Shown in pieces: positions 1 through 7,399 of a stretch of 64,000 bases of DNA. Origin of the DNA: Labilithrix sp. (GTDB lineage Bacteria; Myxococcota_A; Polyangia; Polyangiales; Polyangiaceae). Numbering within the stretch: position 1 is the stretch's first letter; every line of letters begins with the position of its first letter. The stretch is taken from the NCBI GenBank assembly GCA_019637175.1, contig JAHBWD010000030.1, positions 1 to 64,000 of the forward strand. The letters are read 5' to 3'. The translations under genes were made by a program, and so were the position numbers. A model generated the notes under the pieces. The model was not told the origin of the DNA and made no database searches. It was given only the letters and a program-made list of their open reading frames with translations.

Positions 1-234
1 ACCGGTCTCCTGCCGGCGCTCCTCGCATTGGGGGTGGCGCAGATGGTCGGTTGCGGATCGTGCGTGAAGGACGATTCGTCACCCTCCTCATCGGGCGCCG
101 CCCCCGAGCTGCCGGCACGTGAGAACAAGCTCAAGGTGGTCGGCATACGCAAGCCGTATCTCGACGAAAAAGAGGGCGGCGAAGTCCAGTCGGTGACGAC
201 GGACGCAGCCGCCGCCGACGCGGCAACGCACTGA
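1..234 (+). CDS. Putative small lipoprotein, 5' end outside window
   Basis: The frame is open from base 1 and ends at TGA 232-234. The visible N-terminal part is hydrophobic (LLPALLALGVAQMVGC) and ends in a lipobox-like VGC, so the first ~20 residues look like the end of a lipoprotein signal peptide whose start lies left of the window. After the Cys comes a Ser/Ala/Pro linker, then a short segment (KLKVVGIRKPYLDEKEGGEV) and an Asp/Ala-rich tail. No family recognised. A TTG at 28 could serve as an internal start but would cut off the signal peptide. A strong terminator follows 5 bases after the stop. Confidence 0.6.
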   Translation, partial: TGLLPALLALGVAQMVGCGSCVKDDSSPSSSGAAPELPARENKLKVVGIRKPYLDEKEGGEVQSVTTDAAAADAATH

Positions 235-238
235 GCGA

Positions 239-270
239 GCAGAAAGGGGCATCCGCCCCTTTCTGCTTTT
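239..270 (+). terminator. Intrinsic terminator
   Basis: A perfect 12-bp stem (239-250 with 255-266) with a 4-base loop (ATCC) is followed directly by TTTT (267-270). It lies just after the stop of the first gene and ahead of the next start at 284, so it separates the two transcription units. Confidence 0.92.
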
Positions 271-283
271 GTATTCTTCGGTC

Positions 284-1006
284 ATGAGAAGACTCGCGGC
301 CGTCGCGACGCTCGCAGCGCTGTTCTTCGCCGTCGCCGGGGTGACCCTCGCGGGCTGTTCGGACGACTACCGAACGGGAGAGGTGCCGGCGCAGGACGCC
401 GCGCGAGAGGCGCGCCCCACGCCGGCCGAAGACGCCGAGCCGTCGGCGTGCCCCTCCACGACGCCGGTCGACGCGTCGAAGCTGCCCTGGAAGGCGGCCA
501 CGCCGCCTCAGAGCGACAAGTGCCAGCTCGATCACATCACCAGGATGAAGGAGTTCTTGGCGGCCGAGCCGAACGCGACGAACGAAGAGTTCCAGACGTT
601 CGTGAAGAACCTCGACACCGCCTGCCACGACTGCGTCTTCTCCCCGGCCGAGGGCGCGACGTGGCCTCCCATCCCGGTCTCGGGCGGCAAGGTCGTCACC
701 CTCAACATCGGCGCGTGCTACGCGCTCGTGTCGGGCAAAGACGATTGCGGCAAGGCCGTCCAGAACACGTTCGACTGCGAGTTCGAGGCTTGCGCCGAGT
801 GCACCTCGACCGGAGAGCTCGAGTCGTGCCGCGCGAAGTCTCGCAGCGGGGCCTGCAAGGCGTTCGCCGAGAACGTTCGCCTCGCGTGCGCCGGCGTCCC
901 GCCGACCGTCGACGACGCGTGCGGATCGGTGTTCGACTCCGTCCGCGTGCAGTGCGTCTCCTCGGTCACCGACGCCGGCGACGCCGGCGACGCCGGCGAC
1001 ATGTGA
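284..1006 (+). CDS. Cys-containing lipoprotein of unknown function
   Basis: 240 residues. The start is set at ATG 284 because it gives a clean lipoprotein signal peptide (MRRLAAVATLAALFFAVAG followed by VTLAGC); an in-frame TTG at 269 lies inside the preceding terminator. The mature part has an Asp/Glu/Pro linker, then a domain with about 12 cysteines, several in pairs (CHDC, CEFEACAEC), probably disulfide-bonded outside the cytoplasm. The C-terminus ends in a DAGDAGDAGDM tract from a GACGCCGGC repeat. No known domain recognised; myxobacterial genomes carry many such proteins. Confidence 0.75.
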   Translation: MRRLAAVATLAALFFAVAGVTLAGCSDDYRTGEVPAQDAAREARPTPAEDAEPSACPSTTPVDASKLPWKAATPPQSDKCQLDHITRMKEFLAAEPNATNEEFQTFVKNLDTACHDCVFSPAEGATWPPIPVSGGKVVTLNIGACYALVSGKDDCGKAVQNTFDCEFEACAECTSTGELESCRAKSRSGACKAFAENVRLACAGVPPTVDDACGSVFDSVRVQCVSSVTDAGDAGDAGDM

Positions 1007-1057
1007 GGGAGCGCCCCGCTCCCACAAACCGGCCCCCCTTGCTAGGATTCATGGGCC

Positions 1058-1984
1058 ATGAGCTTCCTTCCTCTCCGGCGGGCCGGCCTCGCTCTCCTCG
1101 CGGCGCTCGTCGTCGCCGACGCGGGCTTCTCGATCGTCGCGTGCAGCTCCACCTCGCCCTTCGACGAGCCCTCCGAAGCGAGCGCCGAGTCGAGCACGCC
1201 CGACGGCACGGCTGACGCGCCCGTCCAGCCCGACGGCGGCGTCGACGTGACGACGTGCAACCCGGTGAAGGGGCCGTGCGATCTCATCCTCCAAGACTGC
1301 CCCGACAAGGCAGGCAAGAAGCAAGAGTGCGTCGTCACGGGCACGACCACCTTCACGACCGAGTGCATCGCGCAGCAGGCGAGCCAGCAGCTCCCCACGG
1401 GTCGCGCGTGCTGCCCCGGCACGCAGGCGAACCCCGGCAACCCGTGCCTGCCCGGTCTCACGTGCGTCGGGCGTCCGTGCGACGACGCGGGCGGCGGCGG
1501 CGGCCGCTGCTCGCCGGCGTGCTGCAAGGGCGACGACTCCATCTGCGGAAAGAGCGATCCCGAAGGGATCACCGGCGCGTGCGATCTCACGCTCGTCGCC
1601 GACGAGAACCAACCGATTCACGACGTCTGCTCCTACCGAGAGCGGTGCAAGCCGTTCCAGGTCGAGCGGTGCAAGGTCAACCAGATCTGCCTCGTCGAGG
1701 ACAAGATCGGCACCGCGAGCTGCCTCTCGTCGTTCGGCAAGACGAACCGCCAGCCGTGCACCTTCGCCAACGAGTGCGCGGACGGTCTCATCTGCATCGG
1801 CGGCGGCGACGCCGGGCAGTGCCGCACCGCGTGCCTCACGCCGGGCTCGGTGCATCCGTTCGACGCCTCCGTCGAGGAAGGCGGCCCGGGCGCGGGCGGC
1901 TGCCCCGCCGGCGAGCAGTGCCGCATCAACTTCACCGATCTCCCGCCGTGGTATGGCGCCTGCGCTTACCCCGACGGTGGGTGA
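1058..1984 (+). CDS. Cys-rich lipoprotein of unknown function
   Basis: 308 residues. ATG 1058 starts a signal peptide whose lipobox-like end is SIVAC (Cys about residue 28). After a Ser/Thr/Asp-rich linker the protein has more than 25 cysteines arranged in small modules (CCPG, CLPGLTC, CSPACCKG, CADGLICIG), resembling EGF/Dickkopf-like extracellular Cys-rich domains. It is probably an envelope or surface protein held by disulfides. No enzyme motif is visible. It lies downstream of another lipoprotein and just ahead of pdhA; a functional link to pdhA is not evident. Confidence 0.75.
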   Translation: MSFLPLRRAGLALLAALVVADAGFSIVACSSTSPFDEPSEASAESSTPDGTADAPVQPDGGVDVTTCNPVKGPCDLILQDCPDKAGKKQECVVTGTTTFTTECIAQQASQQLPTGRACCPGTQANPGNPCLPGLTCVGRPCDDAGGGGGRCSPACCKGDDSICGKSDPEGITGACDLTLVADENQPIHDVCSYRERCKPFQVERCKVNQICLVEDKIGTASCLSSFGKTNRQPCTFANECADGLICIGGGDAGQCRTACLTPGSVHPFDASVEEGGPGAGGCPAGEQCRINFTDLPPWYGACAYPDGG

Positions 1985-2017
1985 CCGCCGGTGCGACGGC
2001 GCGGTAGGATGCGCGCC

Positions 2018-3148
2018 GTGATCATCCACGAGCCCAACGCGACGCTCCGCGACACCGATCCCGACGTCGGTCTCTTCACCGTCCTCCGCGACGACGGCTC
2101 CGCCGATCCAAAGGCCGATCCCGGCGTCGCCCCCGACGTGTTGCTCTCGGCGTATCGCCACATGCGCCGCCTGCGCCTGCTCGACGCGCGCATGATCCTC
2201 CTCCAGCGTCAGGGGCGCGTCGGGTTCTACGGCGCGTGCACCGGCCAGGAGGCGGTGCCGATCGCGACCGGGCTCGTCACGCGCGAAGACGACTGGGTGT
2301 TCCCCGCGCTCCGCGAGCAGAGCGTCATGCTCGTGCGCGGCTTTCCCCTGCGCGAGTTCGTCGCTCAGGTCTTCGGCAACGCCGGCGACACCCAGAAGGG
2401 GCGCCAGATGCCGAGCCATCAGTCCGGCAAGAGCGTCCATCAGGTGAGCTGGTCGTCGTGCATCGGCCCGCAGATCCCGCAAGCGGTGGGCTGCGCGTGG
2501 GCGATGAAGCTGCGCAAGTCGGAGAGCGTCGCCTTCGGCTTCTGTGGCGACGGCGCGACGAGCCAACCCGACTTCCACGCGGCGATGACCTTCGCCGCGT
2601 CGTTCGACGCGCCCGCGGTGCTCGTCTGCCAGAACAACCACTGGTCGATCAGCGTCCCCACGGCGCGCCAGACGGCGTCGAAGACGATCGCGGTGAAGGC
2701 GCGCGCGTACGGGATCCCCAGCGTGCGCGTCGACGGCAACGACGTGCTCGCCGTCTACAAGGTGCTGAGCGACGCCGCGTCGCGCGCGCGCCGGGGCGAA
2801 GGCCCCACGTTCGTCGAAGCGCTCACGTATCGCATCGGGGCGCACTCGACGAGCGACGATCCGACGCGCTATCGCTCCGACGCCGAGGTCGAGGCGTGGA
2901 AGAAGAAGGATCCCGTCGTCCGTCTCGAGCGCCACCTCCGTCACCTAGGCCTCGTCGACGACGCCTCGGAGAAGGCCCTCGACGAGGTGCTCACGGCGGA
3001 GATCGCGCAGGCGGTGAAGGAGGTCGAGGCGATGCAGAATCCGCCACGCGACTCCCTCTTCACCGACGTGTACGCGGAGCTGCCGTGGCACCTGCGCGAG
3101 CAACGCGAGGCGCTGATGTCCGTGCCTCCAGCGCCGTCGCACGGCTAG
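2018..3148 (+). CDS. pdhA: Pyruvate (or 2-oxoacid) dehydrogenase E1, alpha subunit
   Basis: TPP-dependent decarboxylase subunit that works with an E1-beta chain to hand an acyl group to lipoyl-E2. The TPP signature is clear: GDGATSQPDFHAAM followed at the usual distance by VCQNN, plus the E1-alpha GQEAVPIATG segment near residue 75 and the regulatory-loop region YRIGAHSTSDDPTRYRSD. Length (~376 residues) fits the family. Start: GTG 2018 is preferred because AGGA (2006-2009) sits at a suitable distance; ATG 2009 and GTG 1991 are alternatives adding 3 or 9 residues. lpdA follows 73 bases downstream. E1-beta and E2 genes are not in this window, so substrate (pyruvate or branched-chain 2-oxoacids) is not fixed. 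Confidence 0.88.
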   Translation: MIIHEPNATLRDTDPDVGLFTVLRDDGSADPKADPGVAPDVLLSAYRHMRRLRLLDARMILLQRQGRVGFYGACTGQEAVPIATGLVTREDDWVFPALREQSVMLVRGFPLREFVAQVFGNAGDTQKGRQMPSHQSGKSVHQVSWSSCIGPQIPQAVGCAWAMKLRKSESVAFGFCGDGATSQPDFHAAMTFAASFDAPAVLVCQNNHWSISVPTARQTASKTIAVKARAYGIPSVRVDGNDVLAVYKVLSDAASRARRGEGPTFVEALTYRIGAHSTSDDPTRYRSDAEVEAWKKKDPVVRLERHLRHLGLVDDASEKALDEVLTAEIAQAVKEVEAMQNPPRDSLFTDVYAELPWHLREQREALMSVPPAPSHG

Positions 3149-3221
3149 AGGCTCTTCCGCTCCGAGCGCTCCGAGCCCTTGACCTCTTGACCCACAGACC
3201 CCTTCTCCTTAGAAGGCGGTC

Positions 3222-4640
3222 ATGGCAAAGCGCACCTGCGACGTGGTGGTGATCGGCGGCGGCCCCGCAGGTTACGTCTGCTCGATCCGTCTCGGTCAGT
3301 TGAAGCAGAAGGTCATCTGCGTCGAGAAGGAAGAGGTCGGCGGCGTCTGCCTCAACTGGGGATGCGTCCCCTCGAAGGCGCTCATCGCGGCGAGCCACAC
3401 CTACGAGAAGGTGAAAGACAGCGGCGCGACGATGGGCATCCTCGCCGAGGGCCTGAAGGTCGACTCCAACAAGATGCAAGACTGGAAGGAGGGCATCGTC
3501 AAGAAGCTCACCGGCGGCATCCGGGGTCTCTTCAAGGGCAACGGCGTCGAGCTCGTCATGGGCGACGCGCGCGTCACCAGCCCGCGCACGGTCGAGGTGA
3601 AGACGCGCGAAGGCGCCGTCGAGACGATCGAGGCCACGAAGGCGGTCGTCGTCGCGACCGGCTCCTCGACGATCGAGCTGCCGACGTTCAAGTTCGACGG
3701 CAAGCAGATCATCGGCGCGCGCGAGGCGGTGAGCCTGCGTCAGGTCCCGAAGCGCATGCTCGTCATCGGCGGCGGCGTCATCGGCCTCGAGCTCGGGATG
3801 GTCTACCAGAAGCTCGGCAGCGACATCACGGTGGTGGAGGCGACGGCGTCGCTCTTGCCCGGCGTCGATCCCGATCTCACGGCCGTCGTCGAGAAGAAGC
3901 TCCTCAAGCACGGCGCGAAGGTCTTCAAGAGCGCGAAGGCGAGCGGCTACGAGAAGAACGCCGACGGCTCGATCGCGGTCAAGCTCGATCTCGGCGGCGG
4001 CAAGTACGACACCGTCGTCTGCGACACCGTCCTCGTCGCCGTGGGCATGCGCCCGAACGGCGCCGGCCTCGGCCTCGAAGAGCTCGGCGTGAAGGTCGAG
4101 CGCGGCTACGTGCCCGCCGACCACGTGGGCCGCACGAACGTCGACGGCATCTACGCGATCGGCGACGTGAGCGGCCAGCCGATGCTCGCGCACAAGGCGA
4201 GCAAGGAGGGCGAGGTCGTCGCCGAGGTGATCGCCGGGCACAAGGCGGCGAAAGACTGGGTCGCGATCCCCGCGGCGATCTTCACCGATCCCGAGATCGC
4301 GGTGGCGGGCCTCTCCGAGGCGCAGGCCAAGGAGAAGGGCATCGAGATCCGCGTCGGCAAGTTCCCGTTCGCCGCGCTCGGCCGCGCGATGGCGGTGCAC
4401 GAGACCGACGGCTTCTTCAAGGTCGTCGCCGACAAGAAGACGAACGAGCTGCTCGGCGTCCACATCGTGGGCCCCGAGGCGAGCGACCTCATCAGCGAAG
4501 GCGCGCTCGCGCTCGAGATGCACGCGTTCCTCGAAGACATCGGGCTCACCATCCACCCGCACCCGACCCTGGGCGAGGGCATGATGGAGGCCGCGATGAA
4601 CGGCCTCGGCCACGCGATTCACATCATGAACCGGTCGTGA
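3222..4640 (+). CDS. lpdA: Dihydrolipoyl dehydrogenase (E3)
   Basis: Flavoprotein that reoxidises dihydrolipoamide in 2-oxoacid dehydrogenase complexes and passes electrons to NAD+. Visible: FAD Rossmann motif GGGPAGY near residue 12, redox-active disulfide CLNWGC about residues 43-48, NAD Rossmann motif VIGGGVIGLELG near residue 185, second FAD contact YAIGDV near 310, and the C-terminal active-site HPHPTLGE near 450 supplied to the partner subunit. 472 residues, normal length. ATG 3222 follows AGAAGGCGG (3211-3219). It lies in the same direction just after pdhA and probably forms an operon with it. Confidence 0.96.
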   Translation: MAKRTCDVVVIGGGPAGYVCSIRLGQLKQKVICVEKEEVGGVCLNWGCVPSKALIAASHTYEKVKDSGATMGILAEGLKVDSNKMQDWKEGIVKKLTGGIRGLFKGNGVELVMGDARVTSPRTVEVKTREGAVETIEATKAVVVATGSSTIELPTFKFDGKQIIGAREAVSLRQVPKRMLVIGGGVIGLELGMVYQKLGSDITVVEATASLLPGVDPDLTAVVEKKLLKHGAKVFKSAKASGYEKNADGSIAVKLDLGGGKYDTVVCDTVLVAVGMRPNGAGLGLEELGVKVERGYVPADHVGRTNVDGIYAIGDVSGQPMLAHKASKEGEVVAEVIAGHKAAKDWVAIPAAIFTDPEIAVAGLSEAQAKEKGIEIRVGKFPFAALGRAMAVHETDGFFKVVADKKTNELLGVHIVGPEASDLISEGALALEMHAFLEDIGLTIHPHPTLGEGMMEAAMNGLGHAIHIMNRS

Positions 4641-4662
4641 CGACGAGGCTTCTGCCCTCGCG

Positions 4663-5334
4663 CTACTGACACGCGGAGTTGCACGTCGGCTGGATGCAGC
4701 CGTAGAACGCCTGCTCGGCCGCCTTGCCCGTCGGGTGCGCGTTCTCGCACGCGGTGTAGCACGCGTTGCTCGTGCACCCCTCGAAGCAGTCGAGGATCGC
4801 GAGGCACTCGCTCGACGCCGAGCACGCGGCGTTCTGCGCGCAGCAATTCTTCGTCACGCACGCGTCGCACTGCGCGCTTCCGAACGAGATGTTGCCGCAG
4901 CCTTGGGGCGCGCCCGAGTCCTTGCCGCCGCTCGTGACGCATTGGAGGAGCGCCATGCCTTCGTCGTCGCAGCCGCCTTCGACGATCGCCTTGCCCGAGC
5001 TCGAGCACTTGAACGCCGTGGCGTTCGTCGCCGCGCACTCCTGCGCGGCGTCCGCTTCTTCCTTGCATCCCGCGGGGATCTTCTCGAGATCCGCCTCGCA
5101 GTCGGCGACGCAGCTCGACTTCTTCGCGCAGTCGGCGCTCGCCGCCTTCGCGCAGATCTTCTCGCACGTCGATCCGGCGCTCTTCGCGCCGCCGTCGTCG
5201 GGCTTGTTCGGATCCGTCGTCGACGACGTTCCGGCGTCGCTCAGATCGACGCTCCGCACGACGGTGGACGAGCAGGCGACGAGACCGAGGAGACCCGAGA
5301 GCGTGGCACAGAGCGCGAAAGAGCCGATACGCAT
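4663..5334 (-). CDS. Cys-rich lipoprotein of unknown function
   Basis: 223 residues, transcribed toward lpdA (convergent, 22-base gap). Signal peptide MRIGSFALCATLSGLLGLVAC gives a lipobox LVAC. The mature protein has a Ser/Asp/Pro linker and about 18 cysteines in evenly spaced pairs (CEKICAKAASADCAKKSSC; CDACVTKNCCAQNAAC). The second half resembles Cys-rich modules common in exported myxobacterial proteins. No catalytic motif. Probably an envelope protein; function unknown. Confidence 0.75.
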   Translation of the reverse strand: MRIGSFALCATLSGLLGLVACSSTVVRSVDLSDAGTSSTTDPNKPDDGGAKSAGSTCEKICAKAASADCAKKSSCVADCEADLEKIPAGCKEEADAAQECAATNATAFKCSSSGKAIVEGGCDDEGMALLQCVTSGGKDSGAPQGCGNISFGSAQCDACVTKNCCAQNAACSASSECLAILDCFEGCTSNACYTACENAHPTGKAAEQAFYGCIQPTCNSACQ

Positions 5335-5513
5335 GACAAAACCTCCAAGAAGACGACCCGTCGAAGGTGGCCGTCGTCGAGGAGTGCTCGCCCTCGCGCC
5401 TCGCTATGATCTTTTCTTCGAGAGGCGAGACGATCGAACGAGAGCCGCGGCTGCTCGCAGCTGCTCCCAGTTCCGTGTTCGCTCTTCCACATTCGTCTTT
5501 TTCTTCGACTCCT

Positions 5514-6221
5514 CTAGTAGTGCACCGTGACGCGGGGGTTGCCGTTCACGAAGGTGTTCGAGCACGTCGAGCCGCCGCCGTAGCCGATCTCGAGCGCGTC
5601 GAAGACGCCCTGGCTGGCTTCGAAGTCGCGCGACACGCTCACGTCTTTGATCACCGCGGTCGTGCAGACGCCCGCCGGTGTGCAGAACTTCACCGTCTTG
5701 CCGCAGTACGAGCGATTCGGGCCCGAGGCCCAGTGCTCGCTGTCGATGCACACGTCGCCGCGCCCGAGGCAGCCCCAGTTGACTTGGCCCGGCGGCAAGC
5801 GCCGCGAGTAGCTGTCGCAGCGATGCAAGAAGTCGCAAGAGCCTTGGTAGACGAGCTTGATGTTCCGTTGATTCGCGTAGCCGCCCGACGCGGCGCCGTC
5901 GCTGCGATCGAGGTAGCGCCCGAAGACCCAGCCTTCGAGCGAGCCGCTGCGGACGCGATAGAAGCCGTCGGTCGGCGCGCTCACGACGGCCACGACGATC
6001 TCGCCGGAGCGAAGCGTGCGCAGCACGCTCGCCGTGGTGGACGCGGCGCTGCGCATCTTGACGTTCGCGTTCGCGCGGAGCGACGTCCCGACGGGAACAG
6101 CCTCGGTGATCGCGTCGCCGGACTCCTCGACCGCGTCGTCTTCGGCGTCCGTCGTCGCCGCGCAGGCCAAGAAGGGAACGGCAGAGAGAGCGAGCGCGAA
6201 CGAGCGCGAGAGCAGGCGCAT
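5514..6221 (-). CDS. Exported protein with SH3b domain and a RlpA/barwin-like C-terminal domain
   Basis: 235 residues. The start at 6221 is supported by GGAGGA five bases upstream and by a signal peptide ending in a lipobox (FLAC, about residue 20); an upstream in-frame start would add non-conserved residues. Residues ~50-107 match a bacterial SH3 domain (LRANANVKMRSAAS; GWVFGRYLD). Residues ~125-235 are Cys-rich and include YCGKTVKFC, VIKDVSVSRDF and FDAL, the pattern of a double-psi beta-barrel fold as in RlpA, barwin and expansin-like proteins. This suggests binding or remodelling of cell-wall polysaccharide in the envelope. The fold assignment is by motif resemblance only. Confidence 0.75.
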   Translation of the reverse strand: MRLLSRSFALALSAVPFLACAATTDAEDDAVEESGDAITEAVPVGTSLRANANVKMRSAASTTASVLRTLRSGEIVVAVVSAPTDGFYRVRSGSLEGWVFGRYLDRSDGAASGGYANQRNIKLVYQGSCDFLHRCDSYSRRLPPGQVNWGCLGRGDVCIDSEHWASGPNRSYCGKTVKFCTPAGVCTTAVIKDVSVSRDFEASQGVFDALEIGYGGGSTCSNTFVNGNPRVTVHY

Positions 6222-6376
6222 CCAGTCCTCCGGCCCCCAAGTAGGACAATGTGCGATACGCGTGCCAACCGAGCTCCGGCGCAACCAGGCGAAATCACGA
6301 GGGTCGCTTTGCCGTCGCTGGATCGCGGGCGGACCGCTTCCGGATCCTGCCCGTCGATATCTGTATTATGCACAGA

Positions 6377-6553
6377 TCAGCGGCGGCCCTTGAAGCCCAT
6401 CATGTTCTGCACGACCGACTCGCTCTCCTCCGCGATCTCCGCTTCCTCGCGTGCCCGGTCGGCGCAGTCTTCGCACATCTTCTTGGCCTTGCCGGACACC
6501 TTCACCGCGACGAGCTTGTCGACCTCGTTCTCGCATTCCTTGCAGGTAGCCAT
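6377..6553 (-). CDS. Small zinc-ribbon protein, 58 residues
   Basis: ATG at 6553, TGA at 6377-6379, preceded by GGAG eleven bases upstream. The protein begins MATCKECENEVDKLVAVK and has two CxxC pairs (Cys4/Cys7 and Cys27/Cys30), the layout of a small zinc ribbon, followed by a charged Glu/Ala helix and a basic end (FKGRR). Coding is supported by the paired Cys motifs and by in-frame highly charged composition. It is divergent from pspA (126 bases between starts). Possible role in nucleic-acid or protein binding; function unknown. Confidence 0.72.
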   Translation of the reverse strand: MATCKECENEVDKLVAVKVSGKAKKMCEDCADRAREEAEIAEESESVVQNMMGFKGRR

Positions 6554-6678
6554 GGCGAGCTCTCCATTGTTTCGCCGTTCTTCGCGGCAATTTTTCCCGG
6601 GCAGAGCGGCAACGCGGACCTTATCATACGGGAAATCGCGCCTCGCTCGTGCTCGGGTGAGGTCATCGAGGGCATCGC

Positions 6679-7389
6679 ATGGGCATCTTCGACCGTATGG
6701 GCAAAGTCATCTCGAGCAACGTCAACTCGCTCCTCGACAAAGCCGAGGACGACAAGAAGCTGCTCGAGCTCAACCTCGAAGAGATGGCCGAACAGCTCAA
6801 GAGCGGCCGCCAAGACGTCATCGCCGCGGTGGCCGCCGAGAAACAGCTCCGAAAGAAGGCCGACGACCTGAAGGTCGAGGTCGAAAAATGGGAGAAGCGC
6901 GCCGAGCTCGCCCTCAAGAGCGAAGACGAGGCGCTCGCTCGTGAGGCCCTCCGCCAGAAGAAGCGCACCGAAGGCGAGTGGGAGGCGGTCGACAAGGCGC
7001 GCGTCGATCAGCGCGACGTCGCCCTCAAGATGAAAGAGGAGCTCGAGCGGATGGAGAAGAAGCTCGACGAGCTCAAGCTCCGCAAGGGGAGCATCGCCGC
7101 GCGGGCGCAGCAGTCGCGCGCCGGCGGCGGCGCCGAGGCGCTCGGCGCGCGCGGCGGCTCGAGCGCGTTCGACAACTTCCGCAGGATGGAAGAGAAGATC
7201 GAGGGCCGCGAGCAGGAGAACCTCGCGATGGCGGAGGTCGAAGAGGCGATCGGCGCGGGTCCGGCGCAGCGCGATCTCGAGGCGAAGTTCCGCGATCTGG
7301 AGCGCGGCATCAGCGGAGGCGGCGGAACCAAGAAGGACGCCGACATCGAAGACGAGCTCGCCGCGCTGAAGAAACGGATCCGCGTGTAG
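6679..7389 (+). CDS. pspA: PspA/IM30 family membrane-stress protein
   Basis: 236 residues, almost entirely coiled coil. The start MGIFDRMGKVISSNVNSLLD matches the amphipathic N-terminal helix of PspA/Vipp1 proteins, which bind stressed inner membrane and assemble into ESCRT-III-like rods. The central region is heptad-rich (VEKWEKRAELALKSEDEALA), typical of IM30 helix alpha3. A Gly/Ala hinge (about 150-165) separates the last helices, as in the family. No pspF or pspBC neighbours are seen. It is followed ten bases later by the cyclase/ATPase-like gene, suggesting co-transcription. Confidence 0.88.
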   Translation: MGIFDRMGKVISSNVNSLLDKAEDDKKLLELNLEEMAEQLKSGRQDVIAAVAAEKQLRKKADDLKVEVEKWEKRAELALKSEDEALAREALRQKKRTEGEWEAVDKARVDQRDVALKMKEELERMEKKLDELKLRKGSIAARAQQSRAGGGAEALGARGGSSAFDNFRRMEEKIEGREQENLAMAEVEEAIGAGPAQRDLEAKFRDLERGISGGGGTKKDADIEDELAALKKRIRV

Positions 7390-7399
7390 CGGCGCCGGC

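Noticed and set aside
1991..2018. GTG 1991 as start of pdhA
   Set aside because: No ribosome binding site at a suitable distance; AGGA at 2006-2009 fits GTG 2018 better. The choice remains uncertain.
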